From: T3Sed10-213 sp012519365 | Lineage (GTDB): Bacteria > Planctomycetota > Phycisphaerae > Sedimentisphaerales > Anaerohalosphaeraceae | Reading direction: 5' to 3' | NCBI GenBank assembly: GCA_033809355.1 | Contig: JAPXLV010000084.1 | Location: forward strand, 1-10,074 | DNA: 10,074 nucleotides | Shown: positions 1-6,586 of the stretch, piece by piece | How positions within the stretch are numbered: the stretch's first letter is position 1 | Layout: each line of letters starts with the position of its first letter | Notes under the pieces: generated by a model | Databases searched by the model: none | The model's input: only the letters and a program-made list of their open reading frames with translations | What the model was told of the DNA's origin: nothing | Program-made: the position numbers and the translations under genes

Positions 1-2
1 TG

Positions 3-248
3 ACCTTTCAAATGGCAGAGGTAGTGGTGTCAAGATCGCTGTTTTATGAAATCCTTGAAAAAATCAAACGCTTGAAGCTTGTGCCGACTGGGTAAACACT
101 GCTGAAGCATGCTGAAAAACCTGATTTTGCGGACGCCAGAGCAGTCAGGGTCTGCCAAAAAGTGATGATCGTAAGTGATATGAAGCAGAAAAAGCTGTAT
201 ATTTACGGGATTTCGAGGGAAATTGGTCACGGAATCGATTTTTCTTGA
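3..248 (+). other. Interrupted protein-like reading frame, possible tail or remnant of an upstream gene
   Basis: The first 244 bases hold no gene I can recognise. One + frame is open from the left edge for 30 codons (ending RLKLVPTG), hits TAA at 93-95, then is open again in the same frame for 50 codons to TGA at 246-248 (ending IGHGIDFS). Both parts look fairly protein-like, being hydrophilic and rich in Lys and Glu. A second + frame runs from base 2 to TGA at 47-49 and could instead be the true end of an upstream gene. No frame has the hydrophobic helices expected for AtpB. This could be a gene tail followed by spacer, a pseudogene with one nonsense codon, or chance. I do not assign a function. 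Confidence 0.2.
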
Positions 249-274
249 CCTTGCGGCAGCGATTTTTATATAAT
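245..274 (+). promoter_or_regulatory. Predicted sigma70-type promoter of the atp operon
   Basis: A -35 box TTGACC (245-250, 5 of 6 to consensus) and a -10 box TATAAT (269-274, 6 of 6) are separated by 18 nt, close to the ideal 17. Transcription would start near 281. The promoter lies about 200 nt before atpE and faces it, where an internal junction to atpB would normally be. This is the best promoter-like sequence I found in the window. It is a sequence prediction only. Confidence 0.65.
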
Positions 275-471
275 TGTAAATGTCGTTAGGAGAAATTATA
301 TTTTTTAAACGTTCAAATGGGAAATGTCAGTTAAAGAATCAGGAACATCATTGTTTTGAGAGTGAAGATTGGCAGAAGTATTTATTTTTGGTGATGTTGT
401 TTGGATTTTGTTTTAGAGTAGCTACTTGTTTAGGTTTGACATTAAGTTTTTTTCTTGGAGGTATTGATACA
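275..471 (+). promoter_or_regulatory. AT-rich 5' leader of the atp operon
   Basis: From the predicted transcription start to the atpE start codon lie about 190 nt, clearly richer in A and T than the genes around it. The atpE frame is open back to an ATG at 280 and would add 64 residues, partly hydrophobic (YLFLVMLFGFCF). That ATG sits at the predicted transcription start with no ribosome binding site, so I read the stretch as untranslated. It holds a 10-bp palindrome AGTAGCTACT (417-426), a possible long-range stem AACATCA/TGATGTT (344-350 with 392-398), and a T-run (447-453) just before the ribosome binding site. None of these proves regulation. Confidence 0.4.
457..461 (+). promoter_or_regulatory. 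Ribosome binding site of atpE
   Basis: GGAGG lies 10 nt before ATG at 472. It is the strongest Shine-Dalgarno sequence in the atp operon and decides the atpE start over the upstream in-frame ATG at 280. A strong site fits the c subunit, which is needed in many copies per enzyme. Confidence 0.7.
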
Positions 472-792
472 ATGTTAGAATTGGTTTGGATGGTTCCGAC
501 AATCTTGGCCCAAGCGGCGGAGACGGCTGAACCGGTGGCAGCGGCCGGCAGTTCTGTGGCCGAAGCAATTGTTGCGGGGATTAGCGTATTAGGCGGTGTT
601 ATCGGAGCAGGGATGATTGTCATCGGGGCTGGGACAGGTATCGGCAATCTGGCCGGCAGGGCGACCGAGGCTATTGCGCGGCAACCTGAAGCGGGTAACC
701 GGATATTCACGACAATGATTATTGCCGCAGCCTTGATTGAAGGTGTCACGCTGTTTGCTTTGATCATTTGTTTGATGGCGGTTTTCCGTTAA
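472..792 (+). CDS. atpE: F1Fo ATP synthase subunit c (rotor ring)
   Basis: This is the 106-residue c subunit, a two-helix membrane protein whose copies form the rotor ring that carries ions through Fo. Helix 1 (about 30-58) has the packing motif GxGxGxG at G52, G54, G56 and G58. The polar loop RQPE (70-73) contacts gamma and epsilon. Helix 2 (about 80-104) carries the ion-binding carboxylate E90 in LIEGVTLF. Aligned on RQPEA, the Ilyobacter tartaricus sodium ligands Q32, S66 and T67 correspond to I57, G91 and V92, so proton coupling is inferred. About 28 residues precede helix 1, including a hydrophobic start ending in AQA; this could be a signal peptide or an N-terminal extension. The family usually has 70-90 residues. 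It is the first gene of the operon as seen here, 25 nt before atpF. Confidence 0.96.
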   Translation: MLELVWMVPTILAQAAETAEPVAAAGSSVAEAIVAGISVLGGVIGAGMIVIGAGTGIGNLAGRATEAIARQPEAGNRIFTTMIIAAALIEGVTLFALIICLMAVFR

Positions 793-817
793 CAACCCGT
801 AACACAAGGACACGGTT

Positions 818-1420
818 ATGCGGATAGGCCTATACATCATCTTGTGCGGACTGTTGCTGTCAGCGCCGGTCTCGGCACAGAGTGAGGCCGACTCATCCCC
901 AAGCGTCTTCGAGGGATACATCGGCGAGTCCATCTGGACGCTGATATGGTTCGCGGTGCTGCTGCTGGTGCTGTGGCGATTTGCCTGGAAGCCTATCCTG
1001 GCTAGTCTTACTTCTCGCCAAGAATACATCGAGCAGCAGATTGACGATGCGGAGAAGATACGCGCTGAAGCGAAGAAAGTTTTGGCAGAATACCAAGCCA
1101 AACTGGCAGACGCCGACCGGCAGGGGCGCGAAATCATCAACGCTCGGGTCAAAGAAGCACAAAGCCAAGCCATGGAAGTCCAACAAGCCGCTCAACGCGA
1201 AATTGAGCAAATGAAACTTCGCGCCGAGGCGGAATTGCAGCGCGAACGCCAAGAGGCCGAAGATGCCCTGTGGGAGCAGGCCGGAGAAATTATTCTTCAA
1301 CTGGGTAAAGAGGTCTTTGGCAAGGCGCTCGATGAAGAAGATAATCGACGTCTGATCGAACAGGCGATTGATCGTTTGCGTTCGCAACCTGCAAACGTTG
1401 AAACCCATCGTCAATTCTGA
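818..1420 (+). CDS. atpF: F1Fo ATP synthase subunit b (peripheral stalk)
   Basis: Subunit b anchors the peripheral stalk in the membrane and holds F1 against rotation. The 200-residue protein begins with a typical signal peptide (hydrophobic 4-16, likely cut after VSA at residue 20). A short acidic linker follows, then a single membrane helix (about 38-57) ending in the family motif WRFAWKPI, then a long charged coiled coil (about 65-165) rich in Ala, Glu, Gln, Lys and Arg. The last part (about 150-190) resembles the delta-binding end. Most bacterial b subunits are near 155-170 residues and have no signal peptide, so the N-terminus is the odd feature. AAGGA at 806-810 lies 7 nt before the ATG. 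The gene ends 18 nt before atpH. Only one b-type gene is visible, so there is no b' pair in this window. Confidence 0.95.
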   Translation: MRIGLYIILCGLLLSAPVSAQSEADSSPSVFEGYIGESIWTLIWFAVLLLVLWRFAWKPILASLTSRQEYIEQQIDDAEKIRAEAKKVLAEYQAKLADADRQGREIINARVKEAQSQAMEVQQAAQREIEQMKLRAEAELQRERQEAEDALWEQAGEIILQLGKEVFGKALDEEDNRRLIEQAIDRLRSQPANVETHRQF

Positions 1421-1438
1421 GCAACGTTTGAGATTTTT

Positions 1439-2020
1439 ATGAAAGATGCGGCACGACATATCATTCATGAAATTTACAGCGACGTGCTGTTCGAGCTGGC
1501 TCAGGAGAATGGACAGGTCGCTGAGGTGCTGGAGGATATGGAGGCCGTTGCCAAGGTGTTTGAGGCCGAGCCGGAATTCCTGAACTTATTGACCTTCAAC
1601 CATTTGAAAGAAGATGATAAGTGTGCCATCCTCAAACGGGTTTTTGGCGGGCGGATAAACGAGTTGACGTTGAACTTTTTGTGTGTTTTGGCCCGACACA
1701 ATCGGCTTGGTTTTCTGTTCGGCATTTGTGATCGCTATGAATTGCTGATGGAGCAGTTGCGCAACATTCAGCATTTTGAGGTGACGCTGTCCAAAACGCC
1801 CGATGAGCGGGAACTTGAGAAAATCAAACAAGACCTCAGGGACGCTGTGGGAACCGAAGTTAAATTATCGGTTCAGGTCGATCCGGATATTTTGGGCGGT
1901 ATTGTTATACGGAAAGGCGATACGGTTATTGATAATTCCGTGCGAACTCTGCTGTCTCGTGCGGTCAAGACCGTTATCAACCGATCAAAAGAAAAAAGTC
2001 AGAAACCGAATAAACAATAG
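1439..2020 (+). CDS. atpH: F1 ATP synthase subunit delta (OSCP)
   Basis: Delta caps the alpha-beta hexamer and links it to the b stalk. The protein has 193 residues, slightly above the usual 175-185. The N-terminal helical domain (about 8-105) contains the family-like YSDVLFELAQENG and the LxxLxxxxRxxxL-like ARHNRLGFLFGICDRYELL (85-103). The C-terminal domain holds the most diagnostic stretch, DPDILGGIVIRKG (148-160) followed by DTVIDNSVRTLL (161-172). The last about 15 residues are a basic, polar tail. The start has only a weak Shine-Dalgarno (TTGAGA, 1427-1432). The gene sits 18 nt from both atpF and atpA. Delta is the least conserved F1 subunit and this one is divergent at its N-terminus, but position and motif make the call firm. 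Confidence 0.94.
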   Translation: MKDAARHIIHEIYSDVLFELAQENGQVAEVLEDMEAVAKVFEAEPEFLNLLTFNHLKEDDKCAILKRVFGGRINELTLNFLCVLARHNRLGFLFGICDRYELLMEQLRNIQHFEVTLSKTPDERELEKIKQDLRDAVGTEVKLSVQVDPDILGGIVIRKGDTVIDNSVRTLLSRAVKTVINRSKEKSQKPNKQ

Positions 2021-2038
2021 CAGTGTTAAAAAACTCTT

Positions 2039-3562
2039 ATGCGATTTGATATTAATGAAATCAGCAGCCTGATCAAAGAAGAAATTCAACGATTTAAGGC
2101 TGAAGTCGATGTTACCCAGGTGGGAACAGTGTTGGAAGTCGGCGACGGGATCGCCCGCGTCTATGGATTGGACTCGGCCATGGCCGGTGAAATGCTTGAG
2201 TTTGAAAGCGGCGTCGTGGGCGAGGCATTCAACCTTGAAGAAGACTCTATCAGTGCAGTCATTTACGGCGATTTTACAAAGGTCAAAGAAGGCAGCCTGG
2301 TACGTTCGACGGGCAACGTGTTGTCCGTTCCGGTCGGACGGGAACTGCTGGGTCGTGTGGTTAATGCCCTTTGTGAACCGATCGACGGAAAAGGGGCAAT
2401 TCGCGCCGACCGACGGCGTTTTGTGGAGTCGCCCGCTCCCGGCATTGCCGACCGCCAACCGGTGCGAGAGCCCCTTTTGACCGGACTTAAAAGTATTGAC
2501 GCTATGGTGCCAATCGGCAGAGGACAGCGTGAATTGATTATCGGTGACCGTAAGACCGGAAAGACGGCTATTGCCTTGGATACAATAATCAACCAAAAAG
2601 GAAAAAACGTCATTTGTATCTATGCGGCAATCGGCCAGAAAGAATCCACGGTAGCAGAAGTTGTGGCGATCCTTGAAAAACACGGTGCGATGGATCATAC
2701 CATTGTGGTTGCCGCCCCGGCTGCTGACAGTGCGGCGATGCAATATATTGCCCCTTATACGGCTACCGCAATCGCCGAATTTTTTATGTATGACCAGAAA
2801 GAACATGCCCTGTGCGTGTACGACGATCTGAGCAAGCACGCGGTGGCCTACCGCGAAGTAAGTCTTCTGCTTCGGCGGCCGCCCGGCCGTGAGGCATTTC
2901 CCGGCGACATCTTCTATCTGCACAGCCGTCTGCTTGAACGCAGTGCCAAGCTTTCAGACCAGCAAGGCGGCGGCTCGATAACCGCGTTGCCGATTATCGA
3001 GACACTCGAAGGACAGGTCTCGGCCTATATTCCCACCAATATTATCTCGATTACAGATGGGCAGATTTATTTGCAGCGGACTTTGTTTCTGTCGGGGTTT
3101 CGGCCCGCCATTGACGTGGGAATCAGCGTCAGCCGTGTCGGCGGTGATGCCCAGGTTAAGGCGATGAAAAAAGTGGCCCCCAAACTTCGCCTTGATCTGG
3201 CGTCTTTTCGTGAACTTCAGGATTTTGCACGCCTCGGCACGGAACTGGATGAGGCGGCCCAGCGTCAGCTGGATCGCGGCAATCGCATGTTTGAGCTGCT
3301 CAAACAAAAACAATATTCGCCGATGAACGTTTCAGAACAGGTCCTCAGTATCCTGGCAGGCTCCTCCGGCGCATTGGACGATATTGAAGTATCCCGCGTC
3401 AACCACTTTATTGAAGAATTGCTGGGTTGGATGAAGATGGAAGCGCCGGAGTACCTTGAGACCATTGAACAAACCGGTGATATCGACGATGCGTTGATGG
3501 CCGGCTTGCTCGAGGCCGTGGAGACCTACAAAACAATTTATAAGGTTTCGTTTGGAGCTTGA
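2039..3562 (+). CDS. atpA: F1 ATP synthase subunit alpha
   Basis: Alpha forms the hexamer with beta and carries the non-catalytic nucleotide sites. The 507-residue length is normal. The beta-barrel domain covers about 25-93 (VGDGIARVYGL at 34-44). The Walker A loop is GDRKTGKT (169-176), where many relatives have GDRQTGKT. CVYDDLSKHAVAYR (259-272) is the Walker B region. SVSRVGG (363-369) carries the arginine (R366) that reaches into the catalytic site of beta. The C-terminal helical domain covers about 380-507. No residue expected to be essential is missing. No clear Shine-Dalgarno precedes the ATG, 18 nt after atpH, so its translation may depend partly on coupling with atpH. Confidence 0.98.
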   Translation: MRFDINEISSLIKEEIQRFKAEVDVTQVGTVLEVGDGIARVYGLDSAMAGEMLEFESGVVGEAFNLEEDSISAVIYGDFTKVKEGSLVRSTGNVLSVPVGRELLGRVVNALCEPIDGKGAIRADRRRFVESPAPGIADRQPVREPLLTGLKSIDAMVPIGRGQRELIIGDRKTGKTAIALDTIINQKGKNVICIYAAIGQKESTVAEVVAILEKHGAMDHTIVVAAPAADSAAMQYIAPYTATAIAEFFMYDQKEHALCVYDDLSKHAVAYREVSLLLRRPPGREAFPGDIFYLHSRLLERSAKLSDQQGGGSITALPIIETLEGQVSAYIPTNIISITDGQIYLQRTLFLSGFRPAIDVGISVSRVGGDAQVKAMKKVAPKLRLDLASFRELQDFARLGTELDEAAQRQLDRGNRMFELLKQKQYSPMNVSEQVLSILAGSSGALDDIEVSRVNHFIEELLGWMKMEAPEYLETIEQTGDIDDALMAGLLEAVETYKTIYKVSFGA

Positions 3563-3572
3563 TTTATTGACG

Positions 3573-3603
3573 GGTGTGTTTTCCTGAAGCAGACAACAAA
3601 TAC
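3573..3603 (+). repeat. Copy 1 of a degenerate motif flanking atpG (atpA-atpG gap)
   Basis: The 76-nt gap between atpA and atpG contains GGTGTGTTTT, then CTG-A-AGCA, then AAATAC. The same three blocks in the same order occur in the atpG-atpD gap at 4551-4576, with about 6 nt fewer between the last two blocks. Each copy begins roughly 10-20 nt after the stop codon. It may be a shared RNA signal, an old duplication or coincidence. Confidence 0.25.
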
Positions 3604-3638
3604 CTGAACACTGGACCAGCGAATTTGAATAAGAATCA

Positions 3639-4532
3639 ATGTCGAATATCCGAAACATTGTGAAGCGCCGCTCGGCGGCCGGCAACATCGCCAAGGTAAC
3701 CGGCACGATGGAAACAATCAGTGCCGTTCGCTACCGCCAATATTTTAACCAGTGGCAGCAAGGGCGAGCGTTTTATGAGGCGCTGGCTCAATTTGCCTAT
3801 CTTATGGTCTCGGCTGAGCAGGCTGTCGCGCATCCGTTGTTAAGGGAGTCACATTCGAATACCCAGGTTGTCCTTGTCATTGGTTCGGATCACGGTCTGT
3901 GCGGCGCCTATAACAACGACCTTTTCCGTTTGATTGATACTCACGCCAAGATGGCCAAGCGTTTCGGACGAGAAATCCTGTTTTACGCCAAAGGCCAAAA
4001 AGTGGTCAACTATATGGAGCAACGCGGGATCCGGCCGGTCCATGTATACACCGAATTTGCCGAAATTCCAACCGTAGAGCAGACAAAAGAAATCGCGGAT
4101 GGGTTTATTGAGCAATACCTGTCCGGTCAAATTGGCAGGCTGGGGGTGGTGTACAACCGATTCTTCTCGGCGGCCAGTCAAAAAACTCAGACGCTGACCA
4201 TCTTGCCTGTGTTTGATCTGATCGACGATCTGACGACACGAGCCACTGTGATCTGGCCGTGGGAGCTGGATTTTGAAGATTTCATGCTGGTGCCCTCGGC
4301 CACAGAGATTTTTGAGGGGCTCTCACAAGTGATTATTCGTTCCTCTATCCTGAATTGTTTTATGGAAGCGGCGGTCAGCGAGCATCTGTCGCGTGTGGTC
4401 TGCATGCGAAACGCCTCCGATAACGCCGAAGAAATGATTAAGGAGTTGTCAAAAGAATACAACCGTGCCCGTCAGGGACAAATTACCGTTGAACTGTTGG
4501 ATATCGTCAGTGGTGTTGAAGCGATGAAATAA
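3639..4532 (+). CDS. atpG: F1 ATP synthase subunit gamma (central shaft)
   Basis: Gamma is the rotating shaft that transmits c-ring rotation to the catalytic sites. The protein has 297 residues, normal for the family. The N-terminal helix has the usual pattern IRNIVKRRSAAGNIAKVTGTM (4-24). The Rossmann-like core carries SDHGLCGAYN (83-92), matching the family SDRGLCGGFN. The C-terminal helix shows RVVCMRNASDNAEEMI (252-267), then YNRARQGQIT (274-283) and ELLDIVSG (285-292), all typical. The two terminal helices form the coiled coil inside the hexamer. I see no extra loop of the chloroplast regulatory type. The start lacks a clear Shine-Dalgarno. The gene has wider gaps on both sides (76 and 65 nt) than most others in the operon. 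Confidence 0.97.
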   Translation: MSNIRNIVKRRSAAGNIAKVTGTMETISAVRYRQYFNQWQQGRAFYEALAQFAYLMVSAEQAVAHPLLRESHSNTQVVLVIGSDHGLCGAYNNDLFRLIDTHAKMAKRFGREILFYAKGQKVVNYMEQRGIRPVHVYTEFAEIPTVEQTKEIADGFIEQYLSGQIGRLGVVYNRFFSAASQKTQTLTILPVFDLIDDLTTRATVIWPWELDFEDFMLVPSATEIFEGLSQVIIRSSILNCFMEAAVSEHLSRVVCMRNASDNAEEMIKELSKEYNRARQGQITVELLDIVSGVEAMK

Positions 4533-4550
4533 GCAATCTCCCGAATAGTC

Positions 4551-4576
4551 GGTGTGTTTTTGTCTGCAGCAAAATA
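4551..4576 (+). repeat. Copy 2 of the degenerate motif flanking atpG (atpG-atpD gap)
   Basis: GGTGTGTTTT, CTG-C-AGCA and AAATAC repeat the blocks seen at 3573-3603. Overlapping the start of this copy, CCGA (4541-4544) and TCGG (4549-4552) could form a 4-bp stem followed by TGTGTTTTTG. That resembles a very weak terminator or attenuator, too weak to call on its own. Confidence 0.25.
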
Positions 4577-4597
4577 CAATAAGATAACAGGAAGACC

Positions 4598-6022
4598 ATG
4601 AATCGAGGCAGAGTTACACAAATCATCGGAAGCACCTTTGAAGCCGAGTTTGTCAGCCAGGTGCCTCCGATTTATAATGCCCTGCAAATCAAGACCTCCA
4701 GCGAGTTGGGGCAAATTGATCTTATCGGCGAGGTGCAACAACACTTGGGCGGCGGTCGTGTACGCGCGGTAGCCCTTGGCAGCACCACAGGGCTGCGTCG
4801 CGGCGTCGAGGTGATTGACACGGGGGGGCCGGTCATGGTACCGGTGGGGCGAGAGACGCTCGGACGGGTCTTCAACCTTTTGGGTGAACCTGTTGACGGG
4901 GGGCCGAATATTACGGTAAAAGAACGCCGTCCGATCCATCAAAAACCGCCAAAATTTACTGATTTGACTGCCGAATCGGAAAAGTTTGAAACCGGCATCA
5001 AAGTGATCGATCTGCTCTGCCCCTTTGTCAAAGGCGGCAAGACAGGTCTTTTTGGGGGTGCGGGAGTCGGTAAAACAGTTCTGATCCAAGAACTAATCGC
5101 TCGAATCGCCACCAAACACGGCGGCTATTCTGTATTTGCCGGTGTCGGTGAGCGCACCCGTGAGGGCAATGATCTCTGGCTGGAAATGCAGCGGACCCGT
5201 ATTGGCGATTCGGAAGCGACGGTCCTGCAAAATACCTGCATGGTATTTGGACAAATGAACGAACCGCCCGGCGCGAGGCTGCGAGTTGCGCTGACGGCGT
5301 TGACAATGGCCGAGGCTCTCGGTGAAGAAAGCAAAGGCGAAACCCTGTTGTTTATCGACAATATCTTTCGCTTTTCTCAGGCCGGAGCCGAAGTCTCAGC
5401 CCTGTTGGGGCGTATCCCCGGGGCGGTGGGCTATCAGCCGACCTTGGCCAGCGAGATGGGACAGCTCCAGGAACGAATCGCCTCTACTTCTTCCGGGGCG
5501 ATTACCTCCGTGCAGGCGGTTTATGTTCCCGCAGATGACCTGACCGACCCGGCGCCGGCTACTACCTTTTCTCACCTGGACTCGTCGGTTGTACTATCAC
5601 GGCAGATTGCCGAAAAGGGAATCTACCCGGCCATTAATCCGCTGGAAAGCTCGTCGCGCATTCTTGACCCGCATATCGTCGGGCAGGAGCATTACGACAC
5701 AGCTCAGACGGTGTTGGAATACTTGCAGCGATACAACAGTCTACAGGATATCATCGCAATCTTGGGGATTGATGAATTAAGTCAGGAAGACCGGCTAACG
5801 GTCGCACGGGCGCGAAAACTGGAGCGGTTTTTCTCTCAGCCGTTTATCGTGACCAGGCAATTTACCGGCTTGGAGGGTAAGTATTGCTCCGTTGCCGATA
5901 CGGTAAGAAGTTGCCGCGAAATTTGCGAAGGCAAGTGGGATCATCTTCCTGAACAGGCATTTATGTACATCGGCTCTGTGGAAGAGGCGCAGGAAAAACT
6001 CGGAAAAAGTAAAAAAGCATAA
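4598..6022 (+). CDS. atpD: F1 ATP synthase subunit beta (catalytic)
   Basis: Beta carries the catalytic sites that make ATP from ADP and phosphate. The 474-residue length is normal. The beta-barrel domain covers about 1-80. The P-loop is GGAGVGKT (153-160); GVGERTREGND (182-192) contains the catalytic glutamate E185; LLFIDNIFRFSQAG (250-263) is Walker B and its continuation. The helical domain has LTVARARKLERFFSQPF (400-416) and DHLPEQAF (448-455), both family signatures. The lever motif DELSEED reads DELSQED (392-398), a single acidic-to-neutral change. No catalytic residue is missing. AGGA at 4589-4592 lies 5 nt before the ATG. The gene follows atpG after 65 nt and precedes atpC by 24 nt. 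Confidence 0.98.
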   Translation: MNRGRVTQIIGSTFEAEFVSQVPPIYNALQIKTSSELGQIDLIGEVQQHLGGGRVRAVALGSTTGLRRGVEVIDTGGPVMVPVGRETLGRVFNLLGEPVDGGPNITVKERRPIHQKPPKFTDLTAESEKFETGIKVIDLLCPFVKGGKTGLFGGAGVGKTVLIQELIARIATKHGGYSVFAGVGERTREGNDLWLEMQRTRIGDSEATVLQNTCMVFGQMNEPPGARLRVALTALTMAEALGEESKGETLLFIDNIFRFSQAGAEVSALLGRIPGAVGYQPTLASEMGQLQERIASTSSGAITSVQAVYVPADDLTDPAPATTFSHLDSSVVLSRQIAEKGIYPAINPLESSSRILDPHIVGQEHYDTAQTVLEYLQRYNSLQDIIAILGIDELSQEDRLTVARARKLERFFSQPFIVTRQFTGLEGKYCSVADTVRSCREICEGKWDHLPEQAFMYIGSVEEAQEKLGKSKKA

Positions 6023-6046
6023 GGGCTTAGTTGGAATTTTTTGCCG

Positions 6047-6493
6047 ATGGTTGGTTTTTCGCACGGAAAATTTAGAGTTGCATTGTTAACCCCAAATGCC
6101 AGCTTGTTGGATTGTCGGGCCGGTTCGGTGGTTTTGCCGGCACAGGACGGCTATCTGGGTATATTGCGTAATCACTGCCCTCTGATGTGCATGCTTGGCC
6201 AGGGGATTATGCAGGTACGCGACATAGCCGATCGACCGGACGCTTTTTTTGTTGTTGAAGGGGGGTTTGCTCAAGTCAGTGAAAATGAGGTTACGGTATT
6301 GGCCTATGAGGTGACCACGTTTGAAGGACGAGATGAACAAGCCATCGATGATCTCCTGCGTCATGCCCGCAGTGTGTTGGCAGGTCACGAATACCTTCGC
6401 ACGCAGCAGGAAGCCATCGATTACAGCAAGGCTCAGCTTATCGTTCGGATGGCCGAAATGGCGGGGGTCAAACTGGCTGTGGAAAGGGAGTAA
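6047..6493 (+). CDS. atpC: F1 ATP synthase subunit epsilon
   Basis: Epsilon sits at the foot of the central shaft, joins gamma to the c ring and in many bacteria inhibits ATP hydrolysis. I start it at ATG 6047 (148 residues) rather than the in-frame TTG at 6041, because GGAA (6033-6036) is better placed for the ATG. The N-terminal beta-sandwich (about 8-90) has VVLPAQDGYLGILRNHCPL (28-46), matching the family LPG..GELGIL.NHAPL, and FFVVEGGFAQVSENEVTVLA (67-86). The C-terminal helical hairpin (about 94-140) is present, so an inhibitory role is possible. This is the last recognisable subunit gene of the operon. Confidence 0.95.
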   Translation: MVGFSHGKFRVALLTPNASLLDCRAGSVVLPAQDGYLGILRNHCPLMCMLGQGIMQVRDIADRPDAFFVVEGGFAQVSENEVTVLAYEVTTFEGRDEQAIDDLLRHARSVLAGHEYLRTQQEAIDYSKAQLIVRMAEMAGVKLAVERE

Positions 6494-6507
6494 TCTGCCG
6501 TCTGTCA

Positions 6508-6537
6508 TCGGGATTGGAAAAATGATTGAAATTCCGA
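6508..6537. promoter_or_regulatory. Weak stem-loop behind atpC
   Basis: TCGGGATT (6508-6515) can pair with AATTCCGA (6530-6537) as an 8-bp stem with one G-U pair and a 14-nt loop. It lies 15 nt after the atpC stop in the 93-nt gap. No T-run follows, so it is not a convincing terminator; it could stabilise the mRNA end or be chance. Confidence 0.2.
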
Positions 6538-6586
6538 CACCGAATAACTAGAATTATGACACACGGTTCTTCTTGGAAAATAAACG

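Noticed and set aside
30..230. 66-codon reading frame on the - strand with a GTG start
   Set aside because: It has no ribosome binding site, is codon-aligned opposite the + frame described at 3-248, and its product shows no recognisable motif.
436..473. TTGACA at 436-441 and TACAAT at 468-473 as a promoter right before atpE
   Set aside because: The spacing is 26 nt, too long for sigma70, and the -10 would overlap the start codon.
589..3833. Long reading frames on the - strand opposite atpE, atpF and atpA (for example 1985-2923)
   Set aside because: They lie antisense to well-identified genes, have no family motifs and no ribosome binding sites; they are shadows.
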